From positions 121,585 through 185,584 of the forward strand of contig JADBYT010000026.1 in NCBI GenBank assembly GCA_020402865.1: 64,000 nucleotides of DNA, read 5' to 3'. Numbering within the stretch: the first letter of the stretch is position 1; every line of letters starts with the position of its first letter. The notes under the pieces were generated by a model, which searched no databases, had not been told where the DNA came from, and saw nothing but the letters and a program-made list of their open reading frames with translations. The DNA is from Bacteroidota bacterium (GTDB lineage: Bacteria > Bacteroidota > Bacteroidia > Palsa-965). Positions 43,411 to 51,249 of this stretch are shown here, piece by piece. The position numbers and the translations under genes are program-made.

Positions 43411-45621
43411 ATGACACCCTCCAGTCTCCCCAAATCAAGAACGCTGCTTCAGCCTTTGTTTATGGCTGCTGCCACAGTGGTTTTGCTGCTTACTTTTTTT
43501 GCATACTCGCAGCATTTCAATAATCCCTTTCAGTTCGACGATTCGCACACCATTGAATACAACATGTCGATCCGCGACATGAGTAATCTTCCTTCCTTTT
43601 TTACCGATGCGGCCACATTCAGCACCAATCCGGCCAACCGTGCGTGGCGGCCGGGTGTAACCACGCTTAATGCCCTGAATACAGCCATGAGCGGTGGTGT
43701 GCCCAAACCGTTCTGGTTTCATGTAACCATTTTCAGCGGATTTATTTTGCTGGGCGTGCTTATTTTTTTCATGGTGCATCATTTGCTTCGGGAGTCGTTT
43801 CCTGCATTCAATGGCTTGCATTGGGCTGCGCTTGGAGCCACCGGTTTGTTCTGGCTGCACACAGCCAATGCCGAAACCATCAACTACATTATCTCGCGCT
43901 CCGATGCCGGTTCTACACTTATGATTGTGGCTGGTCTTTTCCTGTTTATGCGTTGGGAAAAAGCACGTAACAATTATTTGTTTGTAGTGCCGTTTATGCT
44001 GGGTTTTCTGATTAAAGAACCCGCTGTAATGGCTGTGCCGCTGCTGGTAGTGTATCTCTGGCTTTACGGCGCAGGCGAAAATACCTTGCGCAAACAATGG
44101 GTGAAACTGGCAGTGGCAATGGCTGTGCTGGTGGTGATGTTTCTGATTTCGCGGGTGTTTACACCACCTTCATGGACATCGGGCGGAGGGAGCTGGTATG
44201 CGTATTTGTTTACGCAGTTTTTTGTAATTGTACATTACTTCAATACGTTTTTCCTGCCGGTCAATCTCAGCGCCGATACCGACTGGGGACTAGTGCCGGG
44301 TGCGGGCGATGACCGGGTGCTGGCTGGTTTGTTTATTATCGGGGTATTGCTGTTTGTGGCCTGGCGTTGTTCAAAACAAAAGGAAACGCGCGGCATTACG
44401 TTCGGGCTGCTCTGGTTTTTTCTGGCACTTGCGCCCACATCAAGTGTAATGCCGTTTGCCGAAGTGCTGAACGATCACCGCACTTATTTTCCGTATATCG
44501 GGTTAATTATTGCGCTTGTTTCGGCGGTGGTAGCTTTGCTGAATAAGTATGAGACCAGTGCCAAAATTGCCACGCTGCGCTACGGTGCGGTGGGCATGTT
44601 TGCCGTGCTTCTGCTGGCACACACGTTCGGTACATATCATCGTTGTCACGTATGGGGCAGTGCTGAAACGCTCTGGAAAGATGCAACGGAGAAAAGTCCG
44701 GGCAACGGTCGCGCATGGATGAATTATGGTTTGGCGCTAATGAGTAAAGGTGATATTGCGGGTGCCGAAATACAGTTTGCCGAAGCCTTGCGTCTTTCGC
44801 CGTATTACTCGTATGCCAACATCAATATGGCTATAGTGAAACAGCGGCAGGGCAATACGGTAATGGCCGATACGCTTTACGAACGCGCATTGCGTTATGC
44901 GCCAAACGATGCCGAATCGTACAACAACTATGCCTGGCATTTGTACAACACCGGCCGCAATGAACGTGCCGCAAAACTTGCCGAAGCGGGCCTGAAACTC
45001 AGTGCCAATCACGAAAGCCTCAACAACCTCTACGCCATTCTGGGCAAAGGAAGTAACACGGTGCTTTCGCCCGAAGCCTTGCTTACCAAAAGTCTCGGCC
45101 TTTACAACAGCGGTAATTACCGTGGCTGCATTTCTGCCGCACAGGAAGCCATAAAGCAACGCCCCGATTACTCGCTGGCCTGGAACAATGTGAGTGCAGG
45201 CTACATCAAGCTTGGCCTTTTCGACAGCGCCATTGTGGCCGGGAAGCGGGCTGTGGAGCTTGATGCCACAAATGCACAGGCTAAAGGCAATATGGATTTT
45301 GCGTTGCAGCAGAAAAAACTTTTTGCCGATAAAGAGGCCGCGTTAAAACAAAAGCCCACACACGACGGCTGGATTCAGCTTAGCCTCGACTGGTTTAATG
45401 CGGGTAATTTTACAAACTCGGTTTATGCTGCCGAACAGGCCATTGCCCTCGATCCGAAAAGTTATATTGCATACAACAATGTGTGCGCTGCCCACAACCG
45501 CCTCGGAAACTGGAACGCCGCCATTGAAGCCGGAGATAAGGCGCTGCAGCTAAAGCCCGACTGGGAACTGGCAAAAAACAACCTTGCTGAAGCGAAACGC
45601 GGTTTGGCAAAGGCCAAATAA
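43411..45621 (+). CDS. TMTC-like membrane protein with TPR domain
   Basis: 736 aa from ATG 43411. The first 420 residues contain about nine to ten membrane helices, starting 'NPFQFDDSHTIEYN' and including 'LNDHRTYFPYIGL', similar to the 'DD.xxI..N' and 'R.YLPS.G' motifs of TMTC/DUF1736-type protein O-mannosyltransferases. The remaining 315 residues are TPR repeats ('GRAWMNYGLALMSKGDIAGAEIQFAEAL' in pieces and six or so more). The likely role is glycosyl transfer to exported proteins, but the match is only motif-level. 30 bases upstream of the carbamoyltransferase. Confidence 0.8.
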   Translation: MTPSSLPKSRTLLQPLFMAAATVVLLLTFFAYSQHFNNPFQFDDSHTIEYNMSIRDMSNLPSFFTDAATFSTNPANRAWRPGVTTLNALNTAMSGGVPKPFWFHVTIFSGFILLGVLIFFMVHHLLRESFPAFNGLHWAALGATGLFWLHTANAETINYIISRSDAGSTLMIVAGLFLFMRWEKARNNYLFVVPFMLGFLIKEPAVMAVPLLVVYLWLYGAGENTLRKQWVKLAVAMAVLVVMFLISRVFTPPSWTSGGGSWYAYLFTQFFVIVHYFNTFFLPVNLSADTDWGLVPGAGDDRVLAGLFIIGVLLFVAWRCSKQKETRGITFGLLWFFLALAPTSSVMPFAEVLNDHRTYFPYIGLIIALVSAVVALLNKYETSAKIATLRYGAVGMFAVLLLAHTFGTYHRCHVWGSAETLWKDATEKSPGNGRAWMNYGLALMSKGDIAGAEIQFAEALRLSPYYSYANINMAIVKQRQGNTVMADTLYERALRYAPNDAESYNNYAWHLYNTGRNERAAKLAEAGLKLSANHESLNNLYAILGKGSNTVLSPEALLTKSLGLYNSGNYRGCISAAQEAIKQRPDYSLAWNNVSAGYIKLGLFDSAIVAGKRAVELDATNAQAKGNMDFALQQKKLFADKEAALKQKPTHDGWIQLSLDWFNAGNFTNSVYAAEQAIALDPKSYIAYNNVCAAHNRLGNWNAAIEAGDKALQLKPDWELAKNNLAEAKRGLAKAK

Positions 45622-45651
45622 TTTAGAACTCCCAAGCACTCACAACCTCTT

Positions 45652-47379
45652 ATGAACATACTCGGTTTCAACTGCTACGGTCACGATTCTGCTGCTGCAC
45701 TTATTGTGGATGATAAGGTAGTTTTTGCAGTGGAAGAAGAACGCCTGAACCGGAAAAAACATTTTGGCGGCGTACCCGAACATGCCATTCGCGCCTGTCT
45801 TGATCATGCCGGCCTGCAGCTTGCCGATATTGACCATGTGGCGTTTTTCTGGAAACCTTCCATTTCGTACGCCAAGATTCCGGTTTACCTGTTTAAGTTC
45901 TGGAACAAAGTGCCGGCGCTGATGCGCGAGCAACGTTCGTTTTCGGTGGAAGAAAATCTGGGCATGCTCAATTACCTGCGCGATATGCGACGCTTGCCGG
46001 AAAAGCTCAAGGAACTGTTTCCCGAATCGCGTCCGGCAAAGTTTAAGTTTCATACGTTGGAACACCATCTCTGCCACGCCGCCAGTGCTTACTACTGCAC
46101 ACCTTACGAAGATGCGGCCATACTTACACTTGATGGTGCCGGCGAGTGGAGCACCGTGCTACGCGCACATGCCAAAGGAAATACAATTCAGAAATTAGGC
46201 ACGGTGGATACGCCGTATTCGTTAGGTGCTTTTTATCAGGCCGTGTCGCGCCACCTCGGTTTTAAACTTATTGAAGGGCCCGGAAAACTGATGGGCCTTG
46301 CTTCTTACGGTAAGCACGATAGTGAAGTGTATGAGCAAATGCGCAAAATCGTTACACTTACCGACGATGGCGGCTTTACATTCGATATGTCGTGGCTGAG
46401 TTATCACTACACACGCAAAACCGGTGTTACCAAAAAATTTACCGATGCATTCGGCCCTTCAAAAACCGAAGGCCGGGACTGGAGCGAGCATGAGCTGAAT
46501 GTAGCCGCAGCAGCGCAGCATATTGTGGAAGACGTAATTCTGCACATGGCCCGCGTACTTAAAAAGCAAACAGGTTCAGATACACTGTGCATGGCCGGTG
46601 GAGTGGCGCTGAACAGTGTAACCAACGGACTCATTGCCAAAGAAGGTTTGTTTAAAAACATCTTTGTGCAACCGGCCGCCGGCGATTCGGGTACGGCTTT
46701 GGGTGCGGCGCTTTACCTTAATCACGGTGTATTTAAGCGGCCGCGCAAATGGGTTATGGATACTGCTTTTCTCGGTCCATCGTATGATGATGCACGCTAT
46801 GAAAAAGCGGTAAAAGCCTGCGGATTGCCCTACGAAAAAATGGACGACCCCTACACCTTTGCGGCAAAGAAACTGGCAGAAGGTAATATTCTGGCCTGGT
46901 TTCAGGGCCGCATGGAATTCGGGCCGCGCGCATTGGGCAACCGGAGCATCCTCGCCAGTCCGCTGGTGGCCGATATGAAAGCCATTCTCAACGCACGCGT
47001 AAAATTCCGCGAAGGATTCCGCCCCTTTGCCGCCATTGTGCTTGAAGAAAGCTGCGGCACCTATTTCGACAGTGATTTCCCGAATCCGTATATGCTTTTC
47101 GTTTACAATGTGCGGCCTGAGTATCTCAATAAACTTCCGGCCATTACACACGTCGATAACAGCGTGCGCATACAAACCGTAAACCAAACCGAAAACCCCG
47201 AAATGCGTCGCCTGCTCGAAGCCTTTCAGAAGGAAACCGGCTACTCCGTACTCGTAAATACGTCATTCAATATCAAAGGTGAGCCCATTGTAGCTACGCC
47301 CGAAGATGCTGTGCGCAGTTTCGCCGAGGCTGATATGGATTATCTGGTAATCGGAAATTACGTGGTGCGGAAGAAATAA
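45652..47379 (+). CDS. NodU/CmcH-family carbamoyltransferase
   Basis: 575 aa. The N-terminal 'MNILGFNCYGHDSAAALIVD' and 'VEEERLNRKKHFGGVPEHAI' start the ASKHA-like Kae1/YrdC-associated fold. 'LEHHLCHAASAYY' holds the conserved metal-binding His, 'LDGAGEWST' follows, and the C-terminal domain has 'GPRALGNRSILASP', 'REGFRPFAAIVL' and 'VLVNTSFNIKGEPIVATPEDA'. These enzymes transfer carbamoyl from carbamoyl phosphate to a hydroxyl on a sugar or antibiotic. The acceptor is unknown. Likely in an operon with the TPR gene. Confidence 0.92.
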   Translation: MNILGFNCYGHDSAAALIVDDKVVFAVEEERLNRKKHFGGVPEHAIRACLDHAGLQLADIDHVAFFWKPSISYAKIPVYLFKFWNKVPALMREQRSFSVEENLGMLNYLRDMRRLPEKLKELFPESRPAKFKFHTLEHHLCHAASAYYCTPYEDAAILTLDGAGEWSTVLRAHAKGNTIQKLGTVDTPYSLGAFYQAVSRHLGFKLIEGPGKLMGLASYGKHDSEVYEQMRKIVTLTDDGGFTFDMSWLSYHYTRKTGVTKKFTDAFGPSKTEGRDWSEHELNVAAAAQHIVEDVILHMARVLKKQTGSDTLCMAGGVALNSVTNGLIAKEGLFKNIFVQPAAGDSGTALGAALYLNHGVFKRPRKWVMDTAFLGPSYDDARYEKAVKACGLPYEKMDDPYTFAAKKLAEGNILAWFQGRMEFGPRALGNRSILASPLVADMKAILNARVKFREGFRPFAAIVLEESCGTYFDSDFPNPYMLFVYNVRPEYLNKLPAITHVDNSVRIQTVNQTENPEMRRLLEAFQKETGYSVLVNTSFNIKGEPIVATPEDAVRSFAEADMDYLVIGNYVVRKK

Positions 47380-47415
47380 GCAGGCCGCAGATTGCGTTTT
47401 TATGCAAAAACATAC

Positions 47416-48096
47416 ATGCGAAAAATAATGCTTAAAGCGGCATGGCTGTTTACTGATTTGCTTGCCTTGCCGCTGGCTTATTTCTGTTATGCGTTTATCG
47501 CATCAGCTATTCCTGTTAATGCTTCGCACGTTCAGCCCGAAACAGGTATAACCATTTACATTCACAGCAACGGCTTTCATACCGATCTTATTCTGCCGGT
47601 TGAAGAAACCACCACGCAAACCAATTGGCTCGAACTGTTTGACGATTCGCTGCTGCAACGCAAACACCGCAATGCAAAATGGATGGCTGCAGGCTGGGGC
47701 GATGAAGGCTTTTACCTTGATTCGTATAACAATACATTTCCCGGTTTTGGTACTTGCTGCAATGCGTTGCTCGTGCCCTCGCCTTCGTTGCTGCACGTAG
47801 CGTTTTATGAGCATGGTTTTTCACGAACCGCGCGCTGCCGGCCGGTAAAACTTCGCACAAATGAATACGCGCTGTTTTGTAAATTTATCCGGCAAACCTT
47901 CGTGTGCAATGCGCAGGGGCGTGCTCATCCCATTTCATCGCCCGGTTATTGGGAATATGATTATTTCTTTCGGGCCAATGGAAGCTATCATCTTTTTCAA
48001 ACCTGCAACGACTGGACAAACGATTGTTTGAAAAGCAGTGGTTTGAAAGCTCCGCTCAAAGCACCTTTTGACAGGTTTGTTCTTCAGTACTATTAA
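47416..48096 (+). CDS. DUF2459 (TIGR02117-like) membrane-anchored protein
   Basis: 226 aa from ATG 47416. One N-terminal membrane helix is followed by 'IYIHSNGFHTDLILPV', 'WMAAGWGDEGFYL', 'VPSPSLLHVAFYEHG' and a C-terminal 'YHLFQTCNDWTNDCLKSSG', the family pattern with conserved His, Trp, Asn and Cys. The family resembles NlpC/P60-like peptidases in its Cys/His arrangement, but activity is unproven. Follows the carbamoyltransferase by 36 bases. Confidence 0.82.
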   Translation: MRKIMLKAAWLFTDLLALPLAYFCYAFIASAIPVNASHVQPETGITIYIHSNGFHTDLILPVEETTTQTNWLELFDDSLLQRKHRNAKWMAAGWGDEGFYLDSYNNTFPGFGTCCNALLVPSPSLLHVAFYEHGFSRTARCRPVKLRTNEYALFCKFIRQTFVCNAQGRAHPISSPGYWEYDYFFRANGSYHLFQTCNDWTNDCLKSSGLKAPLKAPFDRFVLQYY

Positions 48097-48420
48097 TTTT
48101 GATTAGGTGCTTTACGCTCAGCTTATTGAAACAAAACGATTAGGTGATTACACGTTTCAAACTGAAAATCATCGTTAATAATCGTTGATAAAAAGTATGT
48201 ATGGTGAGGAAACAACCTACGTTTGATCCGTTCACCAAATTAGAGCCTGTTTAAAATTTGTTTTTGAGCTTTGTGTTGAGCGGATTTTTCCTCAGACAAG
48301 GCGTGTTTTGCAGGCGATCCTTGGAGAGGATCGACAAAAAACAGAACGCAGGATGAGGAAAAATGCGCCGAAACAAAGCCAAAGGATGAATTTTAAACAG
48401 GCTCTTATATTCACGCTATT
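48097..48420. other. Noncoding stretch dominated by a MITE-like repeat
   Basis: The first 145 bases are AT-rich with no gene. The rest is the 162-bp snap-back repeat (48243-48404), which ends 16 bases before the next start codon. Confidence 0.7.
48243..48404. mobile_element. 162-bp snap-back MITE-like repeat, copy 1
   Basis: Perfect 15-bp terminal inverted repeats GAGCCTGTTTAAAAT / ATTTTAAACAGGCTC, flanked by TTA on both sides (a 3-bp target duplication). The two halves resemble each other in reverse complement over almost the whole length, so the element folds into one long hairpin with a central stem CGATCCT/AGGATCG. No coding capacity. A second copy in the opposite orientation lies at 63861. 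Confidence 0.85.
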
Positions 48421-49368
48421 ATGAAATACATATTTCGGTTCATTCCGGTACTTGCACTTTTTCTGCTTTCATTTTCTCCCGATCAGACAAAGAGCGACGA
48501 AGAACAAATTAAACAGGTTGTAAACTCATTTATGCATTGTTTTGAAGTAAAAGACAGCGCCGCATTTTATTCTCTTTTTCACGAAGATCCGGTAGTATGG
48601 GTTGGAATTACAAAGGAGAATACACTGATGAAATACAGAAAGAAAAATCCGAAAGAACCTGATTTCTTTTCTGACAGTTATCAAACCTTCTATAGTTCAA
48701 TCACACCTCAGGAAAAAGAAGCTGAGAAATTTTACAATCTGGTTATTCATCATGATGAATGTATTGCCTCGGTTACGTTTGATTACAGTTTCTGGAAGAA
48801 CGGTAAGCCGTTAAATTGGGGGAAAGAAAGCTGGGCATTAATTAAAGTAAATGGTCAGTGGAAAATTACAAGTGTTGTATTTTCATACGAGGAGGAAAAT
48901 GTGAGAAAGGAGAAGAAGGGGATGGCGCTGAAAGGGGATGAAGAAGCAGAACTCCGTAAAGTGATTGATGAGTTTGCTGATTGTATGGTAAAGAAAGACA
49001 GTGCGCGTTTTTGCAAACTTTTTCACGAAGATCCTGTTACCTGGGTGGGTGTATATAAAGCGAAATCATACGCTAAAAAATTAGAGAAGGACAGCGCCCT
49101 GAGTCAATGGTACAGTAATGGTTATCGTTCCTTTGCACATTCATTAACCAAAAAAAATCCCGTTGAAGAGAAATTTGAAAACATCAATATTACATACGAT
49201 GAAAATCTTGCAGCCATCACCTTCGATTACAGTTACTGGGCTGCCGGCACAAAACGTAACTGGGGAAAAGAAAGCTGGATACTGATTAAAACCAACGGCC
49301 AATGGAAAATTACCAGCGTAATTTACTCAGTAGAATATGAATCCGTTACACCTGAACCCCGGCGATAA
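48421..49368 (+). CDS. Secreted protein with two SnoaL/NTF2-like domains
   Basis: 315 aa with a signal peptide (MKYIFRFIPVLALFLLSFS). Two halves (residues about 25-155 and 175-305) repeat the same pattern: 'DSAAFYSLFHEDPVVWVG' vs 'DSARFCKLFHEDPVTWVG', 'VTFDYSFWKNGKPLNWGK' vs 'ITFDYSYWAAGTKRNWGK', 'ESWALIKVNGQWKITSVV' vs 'ESWILIKTNGQWKITSVI'. Each half looks like a SnoaL/DUF4440 NTF2-like domain, a fold for small-molecule binding or enzymes. Tandem duplication is clear. Function unknown. AT-rich. Confidence 0.8.
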   Translation: MKYIFRFIPVLALFLLSFSPDQTKSDEEQIKQVVNSFMHCFEVKDSAAFYSLFHEDPVVWVGITKENTLMKYRKKNPKEPDFFSDSYQTFYSSITPQEKEAEKFYNLVIHHDECIASVTFDYSFWKNGKPLNWGKESWALIKVNGQWKITSVVFSYEEENVRKEKKGMALKGDEEAELRKVIDEFADCMVKKDSARFCKLFHEDPVTWVGVYKAKSYAKKLEKDSALSQWYSNGYRSFAHSLTKKNPVEEKFENINITYDENLAAITFDYSYWAAGTKRNWGKESWILIKTNGQWKITSVIYSVEYESVTPEPRR

Positions 49369-49465
49369 TTACAAAAGAGATCATCTTGAATACTAATGCC
49401 GATAATATTCACCCGAGCAATTCATCCGTAACCTGTCCTCCCGAGCGGAGTAGAGGGAAGACAGG

Positions 49466-50185
49466 TTACAAACTCATCATTTCCTTCAGTTTCACGGCCT
49501 GACGGCGCGAAATTTCAACCTGCTCACCACCTTTCAGTTTTACGAGGAGCCCGCCGTTGAACCAGTTTTCAATACCTTCCACCCAGTGCAGGTTGATGAT
49601 GTGCTTTCGGCTGGCACGGAAGAAAACCTTTGTACTCAACCGTTCATCGAGGTAGTTGAGTGAGCGGAGGATGAGTGGCTTATAGTTGTTGAAATAGATG
49701 CGCACATAGTTTCCTTCCGACTCAAACAAGCGTACATCGCCGAGTTTTACAAACCAGCATTTCTCACCGTCTTTTACAAATACCTGATCGGTTTCGTTAA
49801 GCACATTGTTTCTTTCGGGCGCGTTGCTGTTTTCGTGCAGACGCGAGGTGAGTTTGCGGATTGTGTCTGACAAACGTGCGGGTTGCACGGGTTTGAGCAG
49901 GTAATCGAGTGCGCTTACTTCAAAAGCGCGTATGGCATACTCATCATGTGCGGTAACGAAAACGACTTCGGGCACAAATGAAATTTCTTCGAGCAGTTCA
50001 AAACCGTTTTTGCCGGGCATTTGTATGTCGAGGAAAACCACATCGGGTTTAAGCTGCTGAATGGTTTCTATTGCGGACACCGCATCGCCGCATTCGCCGG
50101 CAATTTCAATTCCGGGATAAGAACTGAGCAGGCTTTTCAGTTCCTGACGCGCGAGGCGTTCATCGTCAACAATTAATACTTTCAT
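49466..50185 (-). CDS. LytTR-family response regulator
   Basis: 239 aa. Receiver domain: acidic 'IVDDERLARQEL', phospho-Asp in 'VVFLDIQMPGKNGFEL', Thr in 'VVFVTAHDEYAIRAFE' and Lys in 'DYLLKPVQP'. LytTR domain from about residue 135: 'DQVFVKDGEKCWFVKL', 'LFESEGNYVRIYF', 'FFRASRKHIINLHWV'. Its start overlaps the stop of the histidine kinase gene (ATGA), so the two form a coupled two-component pair. Confidence 0.95.
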   Translation of the reverse strand: MKVLIVDDERLARQELKSLLSSYPGIEIAGECGDAVSAIETIQQLKPDVVFLDIQMPGKNGFELLEEISFVPEVVFVTAHDEYAIRAFEVSALDYLLKPVQPARLSDTIRKLTSRLHENSNAPERNNVLNETDQVFVKDGEKCWFVKLGDVRLFESEGNYVRIYFNNYKPLILRSLNYLDERLSTKVFFRASRKHIINLHWVEGIENWFNGGLLVKLKGGEQVEISRRQAVKLKEMMSL

Positions 50186-51243
50186 GCGCTTAGTTGTTTG
50201 GGCAGATACAATGTTGTAATTACAGTTTCATCGGAGCCGCTGCCAATTTCGAAGCGGGCGCGGCCGTTGTAAAGCAGTTGCAGGCGTTCGTAGGTATTGC
50301 GCAAACCGAATCCGGATTCGGGTGTGGCATCAGGTTTCCAGGTGCCGGAGTTCACAATGCGAATGTGCAGGCCATTTTCATCGCTGCGGGCATTCACTTC
50401 TATCCGGCCGCCTTTGGCTAATTTGGCAATACCGTGTTTAATGCCGTTTTCTACCAGTGTTTGAACCATCATTGGAGGCACAAAAATATTTTCGCAGCCA
50501 GCTTCAATGTGCAGCGAGTATTGTAAACGCTCTTCAAAACGTGCCGTTTCAAGTGCAAGGTAATTGCGTATGGCCTCCACTTCCTGTTCAAACGGAATTA
50601 CCTTTTGCTTTCCCATTTGGAGCGTGGTGCGCAGCAAGCCCGAAAGCTGTGTCACGGCATCGCGTGCCCGCTGCGGATCTTCGTCAACCAATGCGCGTAT
50701 GGAATTGAGCGCATTGAACATGAAATGCGGATTAAGCTGTGCCTTGAGGCGGTTGAGCTCGGTTTCGCGCATGGCTGCTTCCCAGCGCAGGTTGCGTATT
50801 TCGGTTTGCCGCGCATGTTCGAGATAATGCACGGTGAAGTAAATGAGCGACCAAAGCAAGAAGAAAAATGAAAAGTTGAGCAGCCCGGTAAAAAGCCCGG
50901 TCAAGTTTTCGGGTATGCCCGAATTGCCCACCAGCAAAATGCGAAACAGCAAATGCAGCAGCTGCATGGGTACCGCCATGAGCAGAATGACGCCCAGCAT
51001 GCGCGGAATAACTTGTACAAGTGGCAGGCGCAGCCAGTTGCGGCGAATAATTACTGTGCGCAGCGATTGGGTAAGCGAAATACCCAGCAGCCAGAGCAGC
51101 AAAAGCTCAACCGCAATGGCGGGCCGGAACCTGTCGGCAAGCACCAGATACACGGCATTGAGAACGGCATACACCGACCAGCCGCCCAACTGAAAAACCC
51201 AGTAGAGCTGCTTACGGTTTATGCGTATGCCGGCTGCTTCCAT
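50182..51243 (-). CDS. LytS/YehU-type sensor histidine kinase
   Basis: 353 aa. Four membrane helices (residues about 15-145) lead to a cytoplasmic His_kinase domain: 'RLKAQLNPHFMFNALNSIRALV' with the phospho-His in 'NPHF', then an HATPase domain with 'PPMMVQTLVENGIKHGI' (N box) and 'GFGLRNTYERLQLLY' (G box). No extracellular sensor domain; the membrane part is likely to sense. Phosphorylates the LytTR partner. Lies 6 bases after the M61 peptidase gene, so the three are probably one operon. Confidence 0.95.
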   Translation of the reverse strand: MEAAGIRINRKQLYWVFQLGGWSVYAVLNAVYLVLADRFRPAIAVELLLLWLLGISLTQSLRTVIIRRNWLRLPLVQVIPRMLGVILLMAVPMQLLHLLFRILLVGNSGIPENLTGLFTGLLNFSFFFLLWSLIYFTVHYLEHARQTEIRNLRWEAAMRETELNRLKAQLNPHFMFNALNSIRALVDEDPQRARDAVTQLSGLLRTTLQMGKQKVIPFEQEVEAIRNYLALETARFEERLQYSLHIEAGCENIFVPPMMVQTLVENGIKHGIAKLAKGGRIEVNARSDENGLHIRIVNSGTWKPDATPESGFGLRNTYERLQLLYNGRARFEIGSGSDETVITTLYLPKQLSA

Positions 51244-51249
51244 ACACGG

